DNA of 64,000 nt from Dendrocalamus latiflorus (lineage: Eukaryota; Streptophyta; Magnoliopsida; Poales; Poaceae), in the NCBI GenBank assembly GCA_017311315.1, contig CM029617.1, positions 12,427,075-12,491,074 of the forward strand, in the 5' to 3' direction. The notes under the pieces were generated by a model that was not told where the DNA came from, did not search any database, and worked only from the letters and a program-made list of their open reading frames with translations. This document shows, in pieces, positions 35,878 through 46,830 of the stretch (within the stretch, counting starts at the first letter, position 1; the number at the start of each line of letters is the position of its first letter). The translations under genes were made by a program, and so were the position numbers.

Positions 35878-36005
35878 TATTTTGGAATGAGCTCAACTCA
35901 ATTCCATGGGCCAAATGGTTCATAATAAAGCATGTACAAGGCATGAGCATAAGACAAAAAACCCTTATACAAAAGACTAATAAACTAATATAAATGCTTC
36001 GAACA
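35878..36005 (-). repeat. 5' LTR of Copia C (128 bp)
   Basis: Direct repeat of 20856-20975, ending (element orientation) CATTCCAAAATA where the other copy has CATTCCAAAACA. Confidence 0.92.
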
Positions 36006-36894
36006 TAAACAATGGAGGAAGTAGCTATTCTCCATGTAGGATATTCCTACCATTTTTATGGTCCCACTCTGGAACATCTTTCACTTGGTTTTAATTTGTA
36101 AAGAACTCATGAATCATCATTTTCTATAGTAATATAAAAAGCACTAGTTTGATTAAAATTTTTGTCACCCAGCTCCATTAATACCCTCCTATCCTGACGG
36201 TTAAATTAACAAAATCCAATGATTTCCATTGCAAGTTGATCCTGCCATCAGGATATCTACACCATTGATTCAACTAATCCAACATGTATCATTACAAGTT
36301 GGTCCTGCCCATCCTCTTAATCACGTGCCAGCCCCAATCCCCACGCCACACCCTAACCTCACCCAAATCCTACGCCTCCCCCACACCCTAACCCACTGTC
36401 ACTACCCCCTTTGCCCCCGCGCCGCCCATCTGCTTCGCTCCGCCCTGTGCCACCCACCATCGTTGCCCTCGCATTGCCCCCTACTCCACTGCTTTGCCCC
36501 CCTCCGCTGCACCATACTCCGTCGCCCCTTACTTCGCTCTGCCCCAGCGCTGCCCCCTACTCTGCCACTCCGCCCCCTCTACCGCCCTGTCCCTCTCCAC
36601 CCCTGCGACGATCCCCATGCCACCCACCTCCTACGGCCAACTCCACCCTATTCCATGATCCCGTCCACTGGCGCCCCTTGCTCCAGCCGAGGACACCCAT
36701 GGTCTCGTCCGTCGGTAGCCCTCCTCCAACCTAACACCACCCTTGAACCAGACCACCGGCGACCCCTATTCCAGCCCGATGCCGCTCGTGTAGACCCTCC
36801 TCCGCCTTGTAGCATGGTGACCCTTCTCCGCCGATCAGCTATGCGTCGTGCTTGATGGGTTTAATTCGTATTTTCAATAATGTCTCTCATACAG
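36006..36894. other. Likely 3' flank of the acid phosphatase pseudogene, then a low-complexity Pro/Leu-rich stretch
   Basis: The first 150 bp follow directly from 20855 once Copia C is removed and are probably former 3' untranslated sequence. 36229-36855 is open on the plus strand (208 codons) but is CCC/CCA-rich and overlaps another open frame, so is probably composition rather than a gene. Confidence 0.4.
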
Positions 36895-37410
36895 GTTACA
36901 CAACCCATCTACAACTCACAGGGACACAATACAGCAATCCATGCCTCAACTACCACAATATCCATGACACTTGAGTTACAACCATCTCCACTGCCAAATG
37001 CTCTTTGCGAAAGTATTGCCCAACAATCATCTTCAGATAAAGGACTCAGCTTGTATGGTGCAATAGTATGCACAGCTTTGCAGTATTTTCACATGAAGTA
37101 GTCACTATAATTTTGGTGTAATTATGTATACCTAGCATCATTTCCCTCAAGGCTTTCGTCTACACTCCATAGGCCATCCAAGACAATAAAACATCTTTTG
37201 TGATGAAGTACTTCTTGCAGATGACTCTTTGTGAAATGCGGTTATGTTTGTCATTCGCTTTATCTTTTGAGGTTCCTTCCTCTGTTTTATTACCTTGTGA
37301 AATTATATCACTAGCAATATTATTAAGATCAAGGTTCATATTTAAATTGACCCATATACGAAGATCAAAGTTCAATTCTTCACCTTGGTCATTGAAAATT
37401 AGCCTAGATT
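36895..37410 (-). pseudogene. NB-ARC (NBS-LRR resistance-type) gene fragment
   Basis: On the minus strand: NFDLRIWVNLNMNLDL and DIISQGN (RNBS-A motif, about 37305-37380); in another frame CFIVLDGLWSVDE (kinase-2 motif, about 37153-37194); then, after a short gap, AVHTIAPYKLSPLSEDDCW and SQRAFGSGDG (RNBS-C/D region, about 36990-37075). These are in the correct NB-ARC order. The P-loop is not seen, RNBS-B is largely missing (about 30 residues separate kinase-2 from PYKL, usually more), and no LRRs follow. At least two frameshifts separate the blocks. Intracellular immune receptors of this class bind nucleotide with this domain; this copy cannot. Confidence 0.8.
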
Positions 37411-38079
37411 TTTTAATGCTTCTTCTTTTAGAAGGATTTTAGCTGCTTTTGTGGATAAAAGCATGTATGAGGCATGGACGATGCCTAGGGGTAGCCGCAC
37501 TTTGACAGGCAAAGAGTTCCTATCTAATTCCTGACAACTAAGCAGGTAGGATTTCAATTTTACCGCAACAAGCCTTGTCTAATTCCTATGCCTTCTTGGA
37601 GCTACTCACCATGTGTTTGATTTAATGCGTAATGAAAACACCTTTGGTATGGGTTATTCCTTTCTGTCAGATTATCGAGATTTACAATGGGAAAGGAATA
37701 AAATAGTAGAAAAGTAAACAACATATCTTTCATGACAATGATAAAAATTTCTGAATGACTGAATTAGAATAGAATGCATTACAGCATTAGACAAAGATAT
37801 ATAACTGACCATGTAAAAGTAGCTGCTACTATATGCAATATTTTAAGATGATGTTAAATGCAGATCCTTATTGCCACAAGTAATTGTTGCAGATTATGAC
37901 ATTGAAAGTAGCAAGAGTTGCTCCCTCCAGTTTGTCTATTTTAATTTAATATATATGTTTAGGTTTTATCCAAGGGGGAAACACGAGTTCAGATAGTATG
38001 TGAAGATTTTCTACTGGCCGGTATGTTCCCTCTTTGCATGCATTTTCTGAATACATTCAAGATTGTTCTAAAGGCCTAT
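37411..38079. other. Non-coding region right of the NB-ARC fragment
   Basis: I see no P-loop, no coiled-coil coding block and no repeat structure here. Confidence 0.5.
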
Positions 38080-38369
38080 TGTCATAGACGTGGGCCACCA
38101 GTCGGGTTATTATTAGGAATTAGAGATTGGTTTCTATTTGAGTTAGAGATTGGTTTCCTTGTATTAGAGATATAGTTAGAGATATAATTGGAGTTAGATT
38201 CGATCTGTTAGGGGGGAGCCATCTATATAAGAGGGCTACCGCATGCTATTGTAATCATGGAGAGTAATATCAAAGTCTTCCTCGTCTAAATCTCTAGTCT
38301 CTCTCCCTCTCGCTCTACGCCGACGCCATCCGGCCATCTTCTTGGTGGTGTTTACCCTGGTTCGTGACA
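38080..38369 (+). mobile_element. Solo LTR, 290 bp, TSD CCTAT
   Basis: Starts TGTCATAGACG, ends GGTTCGTGACA, and is flanked by a perfect 5-bp duplication CCTAT (38075-38079, 38370-38374). TATATAAGAGGG near 38223 is a clear TATA box and sets the orientation as plus. No internal domain remains, so the element was removed by LTR-LTR recombination. Probably Copia-type from its size. Confidence 0.93.
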
Positions 38370-38374
38370 CCTAT

Positions 38375-39273
38375 TACTATCGTGTATTGGTGGACAGTAT
38401 GGGTGGACGGGGTACTGTTCCATATCATTTCAATTTTTGTATTTGCAGGAAAAGGTTTGATTTATATCAGATGCAATTATCAAGAATCAAGATGTGAAGA
38501 TAATCTGTAGGTTAGATAATCAGTAGGATGACAAACTATGGACAATCTTAGGTTTATATAACACAACTTCATACATATTTTTGTAAACACATAAAAATAA
38601 CCATTGTCAAATCAGTGAATAGCTATTTAATCACCAAGAAGTTGTTTAAGCAGTACTTGATCATGGTTCATGAGCAATACAGATCTTCTCATCCAATATT
38701 GACAGGTGATGGTACTATGTTGATGGGAATCTAGGCATGATAAATAAGCAAAAAGGCTGTAAAATCTGTCCTAAGGTAAGACCTCACATCCATCTGCCCC
38801 ATTCCTTTTGTTCATGTAATAGTTAAACTGGAAAAACTTTGTATAGAATTTGGGCATCCATCGTTGCCAGCTTCTAAAAGCGTTGCTTTATTATACATCA
38901 GGCATAGGAATGTTGTAATGTGCTAAGCTCAGCTCTTGGATATTGATAAAAAAGAAATTCTTGCGATAAATGTTCCAATTGGATTTTTAATGGCAGGAGA
39001 TCAGATACGCTTCTGTTATGAATCGAGCTAGAAGATTTTTTTTCATGGATATACTGTTTGCATGAAATAAAAGCAATGTCTTTTGCTGCACTTTGTCAAA
39101 TTGACGTTGCAATGACTCATGATTTAGTATGTGCTCAAGCCGATTCGTTTCTTGAAAATTCTAGAATAAATGAATTTTGATTTTTTAATACTTTTGACGT
39201 AGATTCCACATACACGCTTACTAGTAGACATAAATGTTGGACTCATCTCCAAACATGTTGAAGTTCCAATGGG
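38375..39273. other. AT-rich spacer, nothing recognised
   Basis: No frame, repeat or transposon signature found. Confidence 0.5.
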
Positions 39274-39472
39274 GTTCAGGACAAGGATCGAAAAACCGGA
39301 ACCGGGCCAAATCCCGGCCGCCGGGCGGTACCGGTAACCGGCCGGTTACCGGGAAACCCGGTTAAAAACCGGTTAAATTTTGGCAAATGGAAATTCTGCG
39401 GGGAGCGGGAGGGGACCGGTAACCGGTCGGAAACCGGAAAAACCGGTGGAAAAATCGGTGGAACCTGAAGTT

Positions 39473-39571
39473 GCTCCAGCTGCTGCATGCAACGTTTAAA
39501 TCAATGCTCCAGCTGCTGCATGCAACGTTTAAATCAATGCTCCAGCTGCTGCATGCAACGTTTAAATCAAT
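39473..39571. repeat. Three tandem 33-bp repeats inside the hAT element
   Basis: Three identical or near-identical copies (39473-39505, 39506-39538, 39539-39571) of a unit with CCAGCTGCTGCATGC and GTTTAAATC. Confidence 0.95.
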
Positions 39572-39834
39572 GCAACGCATGCTTGACTGATAGTCCCGAA
39601 GAAATTAATGCAACGGTTCAGCTGCTGCATGCTTGACTGAAGTAATCAATGCTGCATGTTTCAGCTGCTGCATGGCATGACCTTTGAACTACCATGTGTT
39701 CTATAAATAGCAGTAGCCAGAATATTGTAGAAAGTTAGTAGTTTCGTTCAAAGAAAAGAACCAGAAAGCTTGCCCCAAGTTCTTTGTTCTTGAGCTCTCT
39801 TCGCCTGATTTTTTCTCTTCCCTGCTGGCTACTG

Positions 39835-40080
39835 CTATTTAATAGTTATGTTGGCATCTTCTAGTTTGTTGGCATTATGAACAAGTTCCTCATTTGTTTT
39901 TTTCTCCAACTCCTCTTCTACAACTGCAGCATGCAATTGTATTTGTAGTTTTTCTTCAGAACTAGAAGAAACACACTCCTTTACATTACTCAATTCATCT
40001 TCTAATATCTTTATGGTGGAAAGGGCATCAGAAAGCCTGCTAGCTTGCAAGGCAACATGCTCATTTGCTTTGTGTAGCAC
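39835..40080 (-). pseudogene. Captured coiled-coil protein fragment in the hAT element
   Basis: An 81-codon minus-strand frame encodes a heptad-like, charged segment (RLSDALSTIKILEDELSNVK, then LEKKTNEELVHNANKLEDAN). The spacing of Leu/Ile/Val and the Glu/Lys content indicate a coiled coil of a larger structural protein. It is flanked by element sequence and lacks the rest of any gene. I cannot name the donor gene. Confidence 0.65.
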
Positions 40081-40195
40081 TGTAGCTCATTCTTCAAATT
40101 TCGGCCGGTTTTTTAAATCCCGGACCCAGCCGGGTTTTCCGGTTACCGGCGGTTACCGGCCGGTAACCGCCGGGAAACCGAACCCTGGTTCGGGA

Positions 40196-40898
40196 CCAGT
40201 GAATTTGTTCAATGATGGTTTTATAATGGATCTTTTTCTCAAAACAGTGTATCTTTTCCCATACTATGGAAAGTGTCCGTGGTGATGGAAATCATAATAT
40301 GAAATGTCAATTAAGCATCCAGAGGTGGCTTATTTGGCGTAACTAACTTTAAAAAATTTAAAAATACAAAAAACATATTAACCCATCATAGACAATGTGA
40401 AGGAATACGGAAAAAAACGAAAGGCAGAAAAGTCCAAAAAAACCTAAAAAATTATAAAAAGACGAAACTGAGGAAGAGTGAATTAAAAGCAGAAGCTATC
40501 GCTGAAACGAGCGCGGCCTTAAGCTCATCAAATATAAATGGTAGTTTTTAAGGTGAATTTATGTGGTGGTTCTTCAGAAGCATTACTTACCATTAAACCA
40601 AGCGGCTGAAATTATGTTATTCTCCTCTCCAGACAAAGTCTCGTTGATTATAATGTATATATTCTTAGTTCAGCCATTTCAGCTGTTGTCCTTAGCATCA
40701 TCCACAGAAGACCAAGCATACAGAAATAAGATTTGTCACAGAAGAAAGGAAAACCAAGCAAAACTCCCTTCTGAAAAATTTCAGTTGCAGAAAGATCTAT
40801 TGACTAAGGAAGACATGGAAGATATTCTAGCTCCAGCGCTTTAGTGCTCATCTCTGGTAAATCTCATGTCATTTTGCAAGACCCTGCACTGCCTTGAG
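40196..40898 (-). other. 3' flank of the OXS3-like gene
   Basis: By position includes the 3' untranslated region of the minus-strand gene ending at 40899. A plus-strand open frame at 40563-40844 has no family pattern. Confidence 0.45.
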
Positions 40899-42021
40899 CT
40901 AGAATCTGTACATATCTTTCTTGCTCTGGTACGCAGGTGGTTTGCCGCTGCTGTGCAAGAGGTTTGTGCTCCTTGCTATTGACAGCAGGCGATCAGACGA
41001 ACCTCTCGGTGTCTTCTTGGCAATCGTCTTGCTGCATGGCCCTGGGACGTAGCGCGAATTCCGGTTCGCTCTTAGCCCTGCAGCAGCATAGCCTCTGCAC
41101 GCCCTCATCCGGCTGGTGTAAGGGGTGGTCTTCTTTGCGAGGTCTTCGACGCATTTGGCTTCGGATAGCGATGTGAAGGACCGGGACATCCCTTGGTAGT
41201 ACTTGGACAGCCCTGTCCTGCCGTAAGTGAATTTTACATGTTACAGATCATGTTGCTCGTCTTTCATAAGAAAAAGATCATGTTACTGGTGTGAAAGTAC
41301 AACTGTATTAGCATAATATATTAATTCTTCAAAGAAGCATTGAACTTTTAGATAACAAGTTGTTCTGAAAACAATTTAGATAGCGAGTTGACAACTGTTC
41401 AGAGATTATTTTTTTAGTTCGCTTGTGCCGTGCTGTTCTGCAATACTGCATGATAACAGTAAGTGCTGAAATACATAGCTGGCTGAATAAAAAGTGATGC
41501 CCATTCTTTAACCATTTTTCTTCAAATTCTTTAAATCGTAAACTTTTCACAACTCAAGTATAGTTCTTTAACCATTTTTCTTCAAATTCTTTATAATTTG
41601 AAGGCAATTCGTTGCAAGTTAAATCACTAGCAAGATATGACAGGCATGGATCATAAGTGATATATAATACTTGCGTTGAAACATCCATGTACCTGACAGG
41701 AAGGTGCGCTAGCAGCGGCGCCAGCTCGTAGAGCGGCCCGCCGTCGGCGCCGCCCCCGTCCAGCTGCATCGAGTCCGACGACGACAAGGAGGAAGACGGC
41801 TTACGACCACCCTCCGGGGGCGACGTCGCGTCATCGTCGTCGTCGGTCAGGCTCGACGTCGACGAGAACAGCGACCCGCTGGACACAACCCCGGAGCTCA
41901 AGCCCGTCGCCGACTCAGAGTCCCGATCATCGCCACCGCCACCGCCGCCACATGCAACGACGTCTCCTCGTCCTCCTTGGCCTAGCCCATGGAACATCAC
42001 TGCCTTGCAAGGCTCCCCCAT
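40899..42021 (-). CDS. OXIDATIVE STRESS 3 (OXS3)-like protein, two exons, 215 aa
   Basis: Exon 1 is 42021-41693 and exon 2 is 41217-40899, with a 475-bp GT-AG intron (donor AG|GTACATGG, acceptor ACGGCAG|GACAGG). The joined frame is 215 codons plus stop. The protein opens MGEPCKAVMFHGLGQGGRGD, followed by a Gly-rich and Ser/Asp-rich acidic segment (SSTSSLTDDDDDATSPP). Exon 2 opens with the family's hallmark block TGLSKYYQGMSRSFTSLSEA, followed by KCVEDLAKKTTPYTSRMRAC and a basic tail with KTIAKKTPRGSS. OXS3-family proteins are small nuclear, plant-specific factors linked to stress tolerance and chromatin; that role is known from the family, not shown here. An upstream in-frame ATG at 42057 would add 12 residues, but MGE fits the family start better. 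No damage is seen. A TATA box lies at about 42122-42135 and a solo LTR sits about 530 bp upstream. Confidence 0.9.
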
Positions 42022-42119
42022 CGCACTCGCAGTGGTATGGATCAAGCAAAGATGCAACGGTCGATTGATCGTGCATATAACTTGAGAAATTTGGAGTGCA
42101 AGGACACATTTGCGTCTGT

Positions 42120-42137
42120 GCGTTTATATATAATATA
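42120..42137 (-). promoter_or_regulatory. TATA box of the OXS3-like gene
   Basis: On the minus strand TATTATATATAAACG lies about 100 nt upstream of the start codon at 42021, leaving a 5' untranslated region of roughly 70-80 nt. Confidence 0.65.
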
Positions 42138-42553
42138 GGAGGCGACGGGGTTGGATGGATAATGGAATGGAAGAATGGAATTCCGTGGGCGGAAGGGTAT
42201 CTCAATCTGGCTGCATGCTGGGCTGTGTTCGGATAGGCCTTGCCTTGCCATCCGGGCAACCTGATCGACTGGATGGAGGTAGAAGGGAAGCTGTCATCGT
42301 CTGTCAAATGTCACAGTCACCTATTCACCTCGGCTTGTGGATGGATGGATGGATCATTTCCTTTCCATCCCTTAAGGAACGGATCAGCTATAGGGTGCAA
42401 TCTCAGAGAGGATACGAACAGATATTATTTATTTTATATTTTATTCTATATATGTTTTGGCGTCGGAGCGGATATTTGCTTCGCAAATCTTTGATCAGAC
42501 GGAAATTATATATTCTGGCCTATAAACTAAAACTCATAATTTTAGAGATATAT
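42138..42553 (-). promoter_or_regulatory. Remaining upstream region of the OXS3-like gene
   Basis: About 400 bp between the TATA box and the solo LTR. Short overlapping plus-strand frames here are not credible genes. Confidence 0.4.
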
Positions 42554-44661
42554 TGTAGGATCGATTACTGCAATCAGAGGGGGTGAATGATTGTTGCCAC
42601 CTTTTTGAAGTTTCCAGACGATTGATGATGTTTTTGACTACTTGAAAACCAATCACCTGATCAGATGCCCAACGTACGACCACTTGATCAACCGATCTAT
42701 TCGACCACTTCGCTCAATCGATTGATCTGTTCGATCGCTTCACCCGATTGCTTTGCTCGTCGTCGTATGATCCAAACCACGAGCAATCACCAACGTACTT
42801 TACGTAAATCAAGAACAAGATGGATTCAAGACTAACTTTATTATTGTAATTTTGTAGATTTATAAAGTACCATCACAAGCACCCTTAAAAACCTTCTCGA
42901 TGAAAACCCTCTCAGAACCGCACTAGAACTCTCTCAAAAATCACACATTAGCCCTTAGCCTCCCCTGCTTTTATAAACTAATATCCAAACTGTGTCCGCC
43001 TCAACATTAATACAAAACTCTATCCCTTTCTTAAATCAAAGGATCCGAAATGCTTCATAACATGGGTTTATTCAAATCTCTATCTCTTCCACGTTACGGA
43101 CTTTATCCGTAACTCTCTCAATCTTCTCACTTATGGACTTTATCTACAACTTCTAACCCAACACATGACAAAGTCTTCAGGACAACATCTCCTGTATCTT
43201 CATCATGCACCATCATCGCTCATGTCAAAGCCTCCTGGACTGCATTGCTCGTAGCTTCATCACAAAACATTACCTTTGATCTCCACGCGCTCTAGCATGA
43301 ACCCGACCACCCCGTGTGACATCCGTGATCGTCTGGACCTCAGACTTTCCCATCCTAGTCCCGATCCTACTCGTCACCGACCATGATTGTTTCCACGCCC
43401 ACCTGCACATGCAAAGACCAAAGAACGTTTTTCCGGCACAAGTTCTACACAATTAGACTGACACCAGCACACACACACACACTCGAATCACACCCCACGT
43501 CTATTCATAGACAAGAACCAAACCTTCCACGACCATCAACCAGGTCATCCACGATCATACATCCTATCGCTATCTAGTAATCAACCTTAGACCACACATT
43601 ACAACCGCTAGCTCGACGAGTACTAAAAAAATACTCGGGAATTATCATCGCTCCACTCAAAACACTTGAGAAAACATCTGCATCGCTACCGATCACAGAG
43701 CCACTGAGTACCGATCACTATTGCTAAAGCACCAGATCGCTAAGTCCATGACTATGAATCTCCAACCATTCGCTGCACCATTGATTACCGAGTACCGCAG
43801 TACCAACGCACCAACCACAAATCTATGACACCCGATCGCTGACCACGATTGCGAAAACCACGTCTGTTAAGTATCGAATCCTTTCAACTACCAAGTACTA
43901 CGATCAACTGTCCCAGTTAGTCATACCGCTGGCCAAACATGAGTACTTGGGTACTCGAAGATAGTAAGAATTGAAGCACTCGTATCGGCTATGAAGTCTA
44001 TGAGTATAGAAAGTGAAGCCTACGACAATCAAGCATAAAGTTTTCGACTTCCGATCGCAAAGTCTACGGCTACCGATTATAAAGTCTAAGACCACTGACT
44101 AGTAAAGTCTATGATTACCAACCAGTAAAATCTGTGACTATTGAGTATGACCAATAAAATCGACGACTATCGATTGGTTACTGTAGCTACGACCATAAAC
44201 AAGGAAATGTAGCTACAATCATGGGAAAGTACTGTAGCTACAACCAATTCGCTGGTCGAGATCGAAGCTTACCGATTACTTGGTGTGGTCAAAAAGGCCG
44301 TAGTCAAAGCCAGATGTGGTCGTAGTCGGACATGGTCGAAGTCGTGGTCGAAGTCTGCTGATCAGACAGAGCCATTCGGACTACCAGCACAAAGCCGTTC
44401 GATCCTCCAATGCCACTCAGACCGTCCGATACTCCGATTCCACTCAAGAATCGTTCGATACTCCCTTGCTACTCGACAGTTGTCTGATGCCACTCGGACC
44501 CGATTAGACTGGTCCGAAGCTACTCGAAGCAGACCAAAACCACTTGGACTCGAAACCTTCAACTATGATCGACCAAAACTTTCAGAAATGCAAACTCCAA
44601 AGCAAACTAAATGTCAATTATTCATAATCACCAAACTCACGACCATTTACATGGTCTAACA
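42554..44661. mobile_element. Solo LTR, 2,108 bp, TSD TATAT
   Basis: Starts TGTAGGATCG, ends GGTCTAACA, flanked by perfect TATAT duplications (42549-42553, 44662-44666). The opening (TGTAGGATCG then AGAGGGGGTGAATGA) matches the opening of the Copia E LTR at 63084 (TGTAGGATCG then AAGGGGGGTGAATGG), so it is probably of the same Copia group. The interior has degenerate repeats at 44000-44250 but no gene. Confidence 0.9.
44000..44250. repeat. Degenerate tandem repeats inside the solo LTR
   Basis: AAAGTCTA(C/T)G followed by ACTACCGA-like sequence recurs about every 25-30 bp from 44000 to 44180, followed by three TGTAGCTAC copies (44191-44245). Confidence 0.6.
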
Positions 44662-44984
44662 TATATAAATTGGAAAGTACCACAAAAAAGTGCCTTTACG
44701 TGAGGTTTTTATTGTAGTGGCTGCAAGCAGAGTAAGTACGGACAGATATCGCTCATTTTGTATCCTATTCAACATTTTTTCTTGGAATCGGACATGAATT
44801 GTGCTAGATACCTATTTCTCCCTTTCGTATTCACTCCGCAAGCATTTGGTCGGTTGGAATTATTTGCTCTGTTGGCACCCCTAGCTCCTCAGCATGACAT
44901 GGATCGATCATTTGAGTTGTAATTGTAGATATGCGCCTGCAAGCTATGAAGATGGATGCCTTAGATGGAACGTCACTTATGGCT

Positions 44985-45200
44985 CCCTTCTTTTGGGATT
45001 ATAGCTTAGCTTTCTACAATAACTAGTTTTCAAACAGAATGTCTTTTCAAGGCTGGTCTATAAGTCGATGGTAGTAGACACTGTTTCGACTTCATTTATA
45101 TCGCCTAAAATCACACGCGAGTATCTCTCTGTCCGTACTCTCTCTTGCAAACAGACAAAATTAAAAAATTTAAACCAGAAGTTATAATCGACAGCTCAAA
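44985..45200. mobile_element. MITE-like sequence, related to 47918-48136
   Basis: Shares a scattered but colinear core with the second copy: AACTAGTT, then ACTTCATTTATAT, then GTATCTCTCT and AAAATTTAAACCA. Ends are not well defined. Confidence 0.45.
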
Positions 45201-46159
45201 AAACTTATCCATACTCTCTTTTATTTTATTTTTTTTGTGGTCCCATGTCTGAGCCGTTGTTTACTTGATTGATTATCTGATAGGACGGTCGAAAAAGTTA
45301 CGCGTTTCAATTGGATGATCTGTAGAAGCTGTGGACCCTGTTCCGCTTCCCTCTATCTCCTAGTACTTTTTTCCCTTTTTTCTTTTTATATATTTTTTTT
45401 GTGCTTTTGGGCTGATGATAATGTTGGCTGCATGCATGCGCCTGTCTGGATAAAGCCGAACGCGAGATATATTTGTTTGTCTACCATAATTCTTTTTCTC
45501 TTTGTTATGTAATCATCATTATTGCCTTCCTTTCATTCATGGATATATACTCTCCGCCAGCGTTGGTTTAATTGCAGTAATTAATTAGTCTTTTCCCATG
45601 CGGTACTGGTGGGTTTGTACGTGCTATATGTATGGCTGGCCAGCTCATGCGTAACGCACGGGAATAAATTAATAGGAGTGGTAAATGGTAATTAAGGTGC
45701 AGATAAACTTCGCGCTTAAGCTAGCGCTCTCGGAGGTAGGCGTGCGTGCGTCTCGATCGTGGCTGTCAGTGAACAAGTACGTCTAGCAAGTCTATCATCA
45801 ACTCTATCCCGGTGGATTAGCTGCCAAAGGTAAAGATGACATGGATTTATTGTGCCTTTATTTTTTTCGGTTTAAACCTTATGATTTAAAACACGACTAC
45901 AGCGCTTCCAAATACGCTGTAGTCTTATCGTGCAACCCCTACATCATACATGCAACTCACTCTTATCGTGTACGACGGTTAGACGAATGGAGTTTATTTT
46001 TATAAAAAATTTTCAACTAGGTATATCCTATTATTTCAAATAAAAATAGATAATTTATTAAAAAAAAGTTTCCAACTGTTTGCTTTTCCTTGGATTTGCC
46101 CCCACGGTCCTACCGTGTCCTGCACAGCAAGCAAGTAGCACATGAAAGTATTTTTGTGC
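45201..46159. other. AT-rich spacer, nothing recognised
   Basis: No supported gene or element. Confidence 0.5.
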
Positions 46160-46830
46160 TTGGAGGACCTCACTTGTTCACACGAAGTCACACCTAGCTT
46201 TGTGAATTTGAAAAAGGTTAAAAAATTATTATTAGTTACTTTATAAGTTTACCATATTTTATTTTAATAAATTACCTGCCTAAAGTTCAAAATTATTTTA
46301 GGTTTTGTGAAGTTGAAATATTTTAAAAATAAATTCATTTGCACCCTAAGTTAACATCTAAATGTTTAATAAATTACCATAAGTTTCGTAAGTTACCATC
46401 TACAGATTGAACAAATTTACTACAATAAATTTGAAAAATACCATCAACTTTCTAACCTTGCAAAGATTAAAAAATACCATTAGTTGCCCACATAAGTTAC
46501 CACATTCAGTTTTAATAAATTATTAGTCAAAATTCAAAAGTTACCATCGATTGCATCCTATGTTACCATCTGAATTTGTAACAATTACCATAAGTTAAAA
46601 CCTAAGTTACCATCTACAATTTTAATAAATACTGCCATAAGTTCAAGTTATCATCAACTTTGTGAATTTAGAAAACATTAAATACTTATCATCATTTACA
46701 CCATAAAATATTAAATAAACTACTGGTCAAGGTTTATTTCAGTTTTGTGAATTCATATATTATCATAACTTGTATCCTAAATTATCAACTGCATCTTTAA
46801 CAAATTACCCATCCAAAAAGTTCTAAAACT
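46160..46830. repeat. Degenerate AT-rich tandem repeat
   Basis: A loose unit of the form TTTGTGAATTTGAAAA, AAATACCATTAGTT, AAGTTACCATCTACA, TTTTAATAAATTACCATAAG recurs about five times with a spacing near 100-130 bp and heavy divergence. Confidence 0.6.

Larger units (their letters stand above)
20856..36005 (-). mobile_element. Ty1/copia retrotransposon C, old, split by nested insertions
   Basis: Short LTRs at 20856-20975 and 35878-36005 face each other across 15 kb. In element orientation the 5' LTR (right) is followed by TGGAATCAGAGC, one base from the initiator-Met primer site, and the 3' LTR (left) is preceded by the purine tract TTTAAGGGAG. Flanking 5-mers AAAAC (20851-20855) and TAAAC (36006-36010) are a target duplication with one change. 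Gag, protease and integrase lie at 35870-33075 plus 31736-31507; reverse transcriptase and RNase H at 22325-20976. Inserted later: 22326-31506 and 31737-33074. The protein is related to Copia B but much more decayed. Confidence 0.9.
39282..40187. mobile_element. Non-autonomous hAT element with captured coding fragment, 906 bp
   Basis: The ends CAAGGATCGAAAAACCGG and (complement of the right end) CAGGGTTCGGTTTCCCGG are imperfect inverted repeats, followed inwards by CCGGTAACCGG-rich subterminal sequence on both sides. The flanking 8-mers GTTCAGGA (39274-39281) and GTTCGGGA (40188-40195) are a target duplication with one change. The length of the duplication and the CAGGG-like ends indicate hAT. 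The interior has a triple 33-bp repeat and a coiled-coil coding fragment. Confidence 0.9.

Noticed and set aside
36229..36855. 208-codon plus-strand open frame
   Set aside because: Pro/Leu/His-rich low-complexity translation, a second frame is open over much of the same stretch, no domain pattern. Looks like base composition.
40563..40844. 93-codon plus-strand frame
   Set aside because: Overlaps the 3' flank of the OXS3-like gene on the other strand, lacks any family pattern.
42155..42586. 143-codon plus-strand frame
   Set aside because: Spans the OXS3 promoter region and enters the solo LTR; no family pattern.
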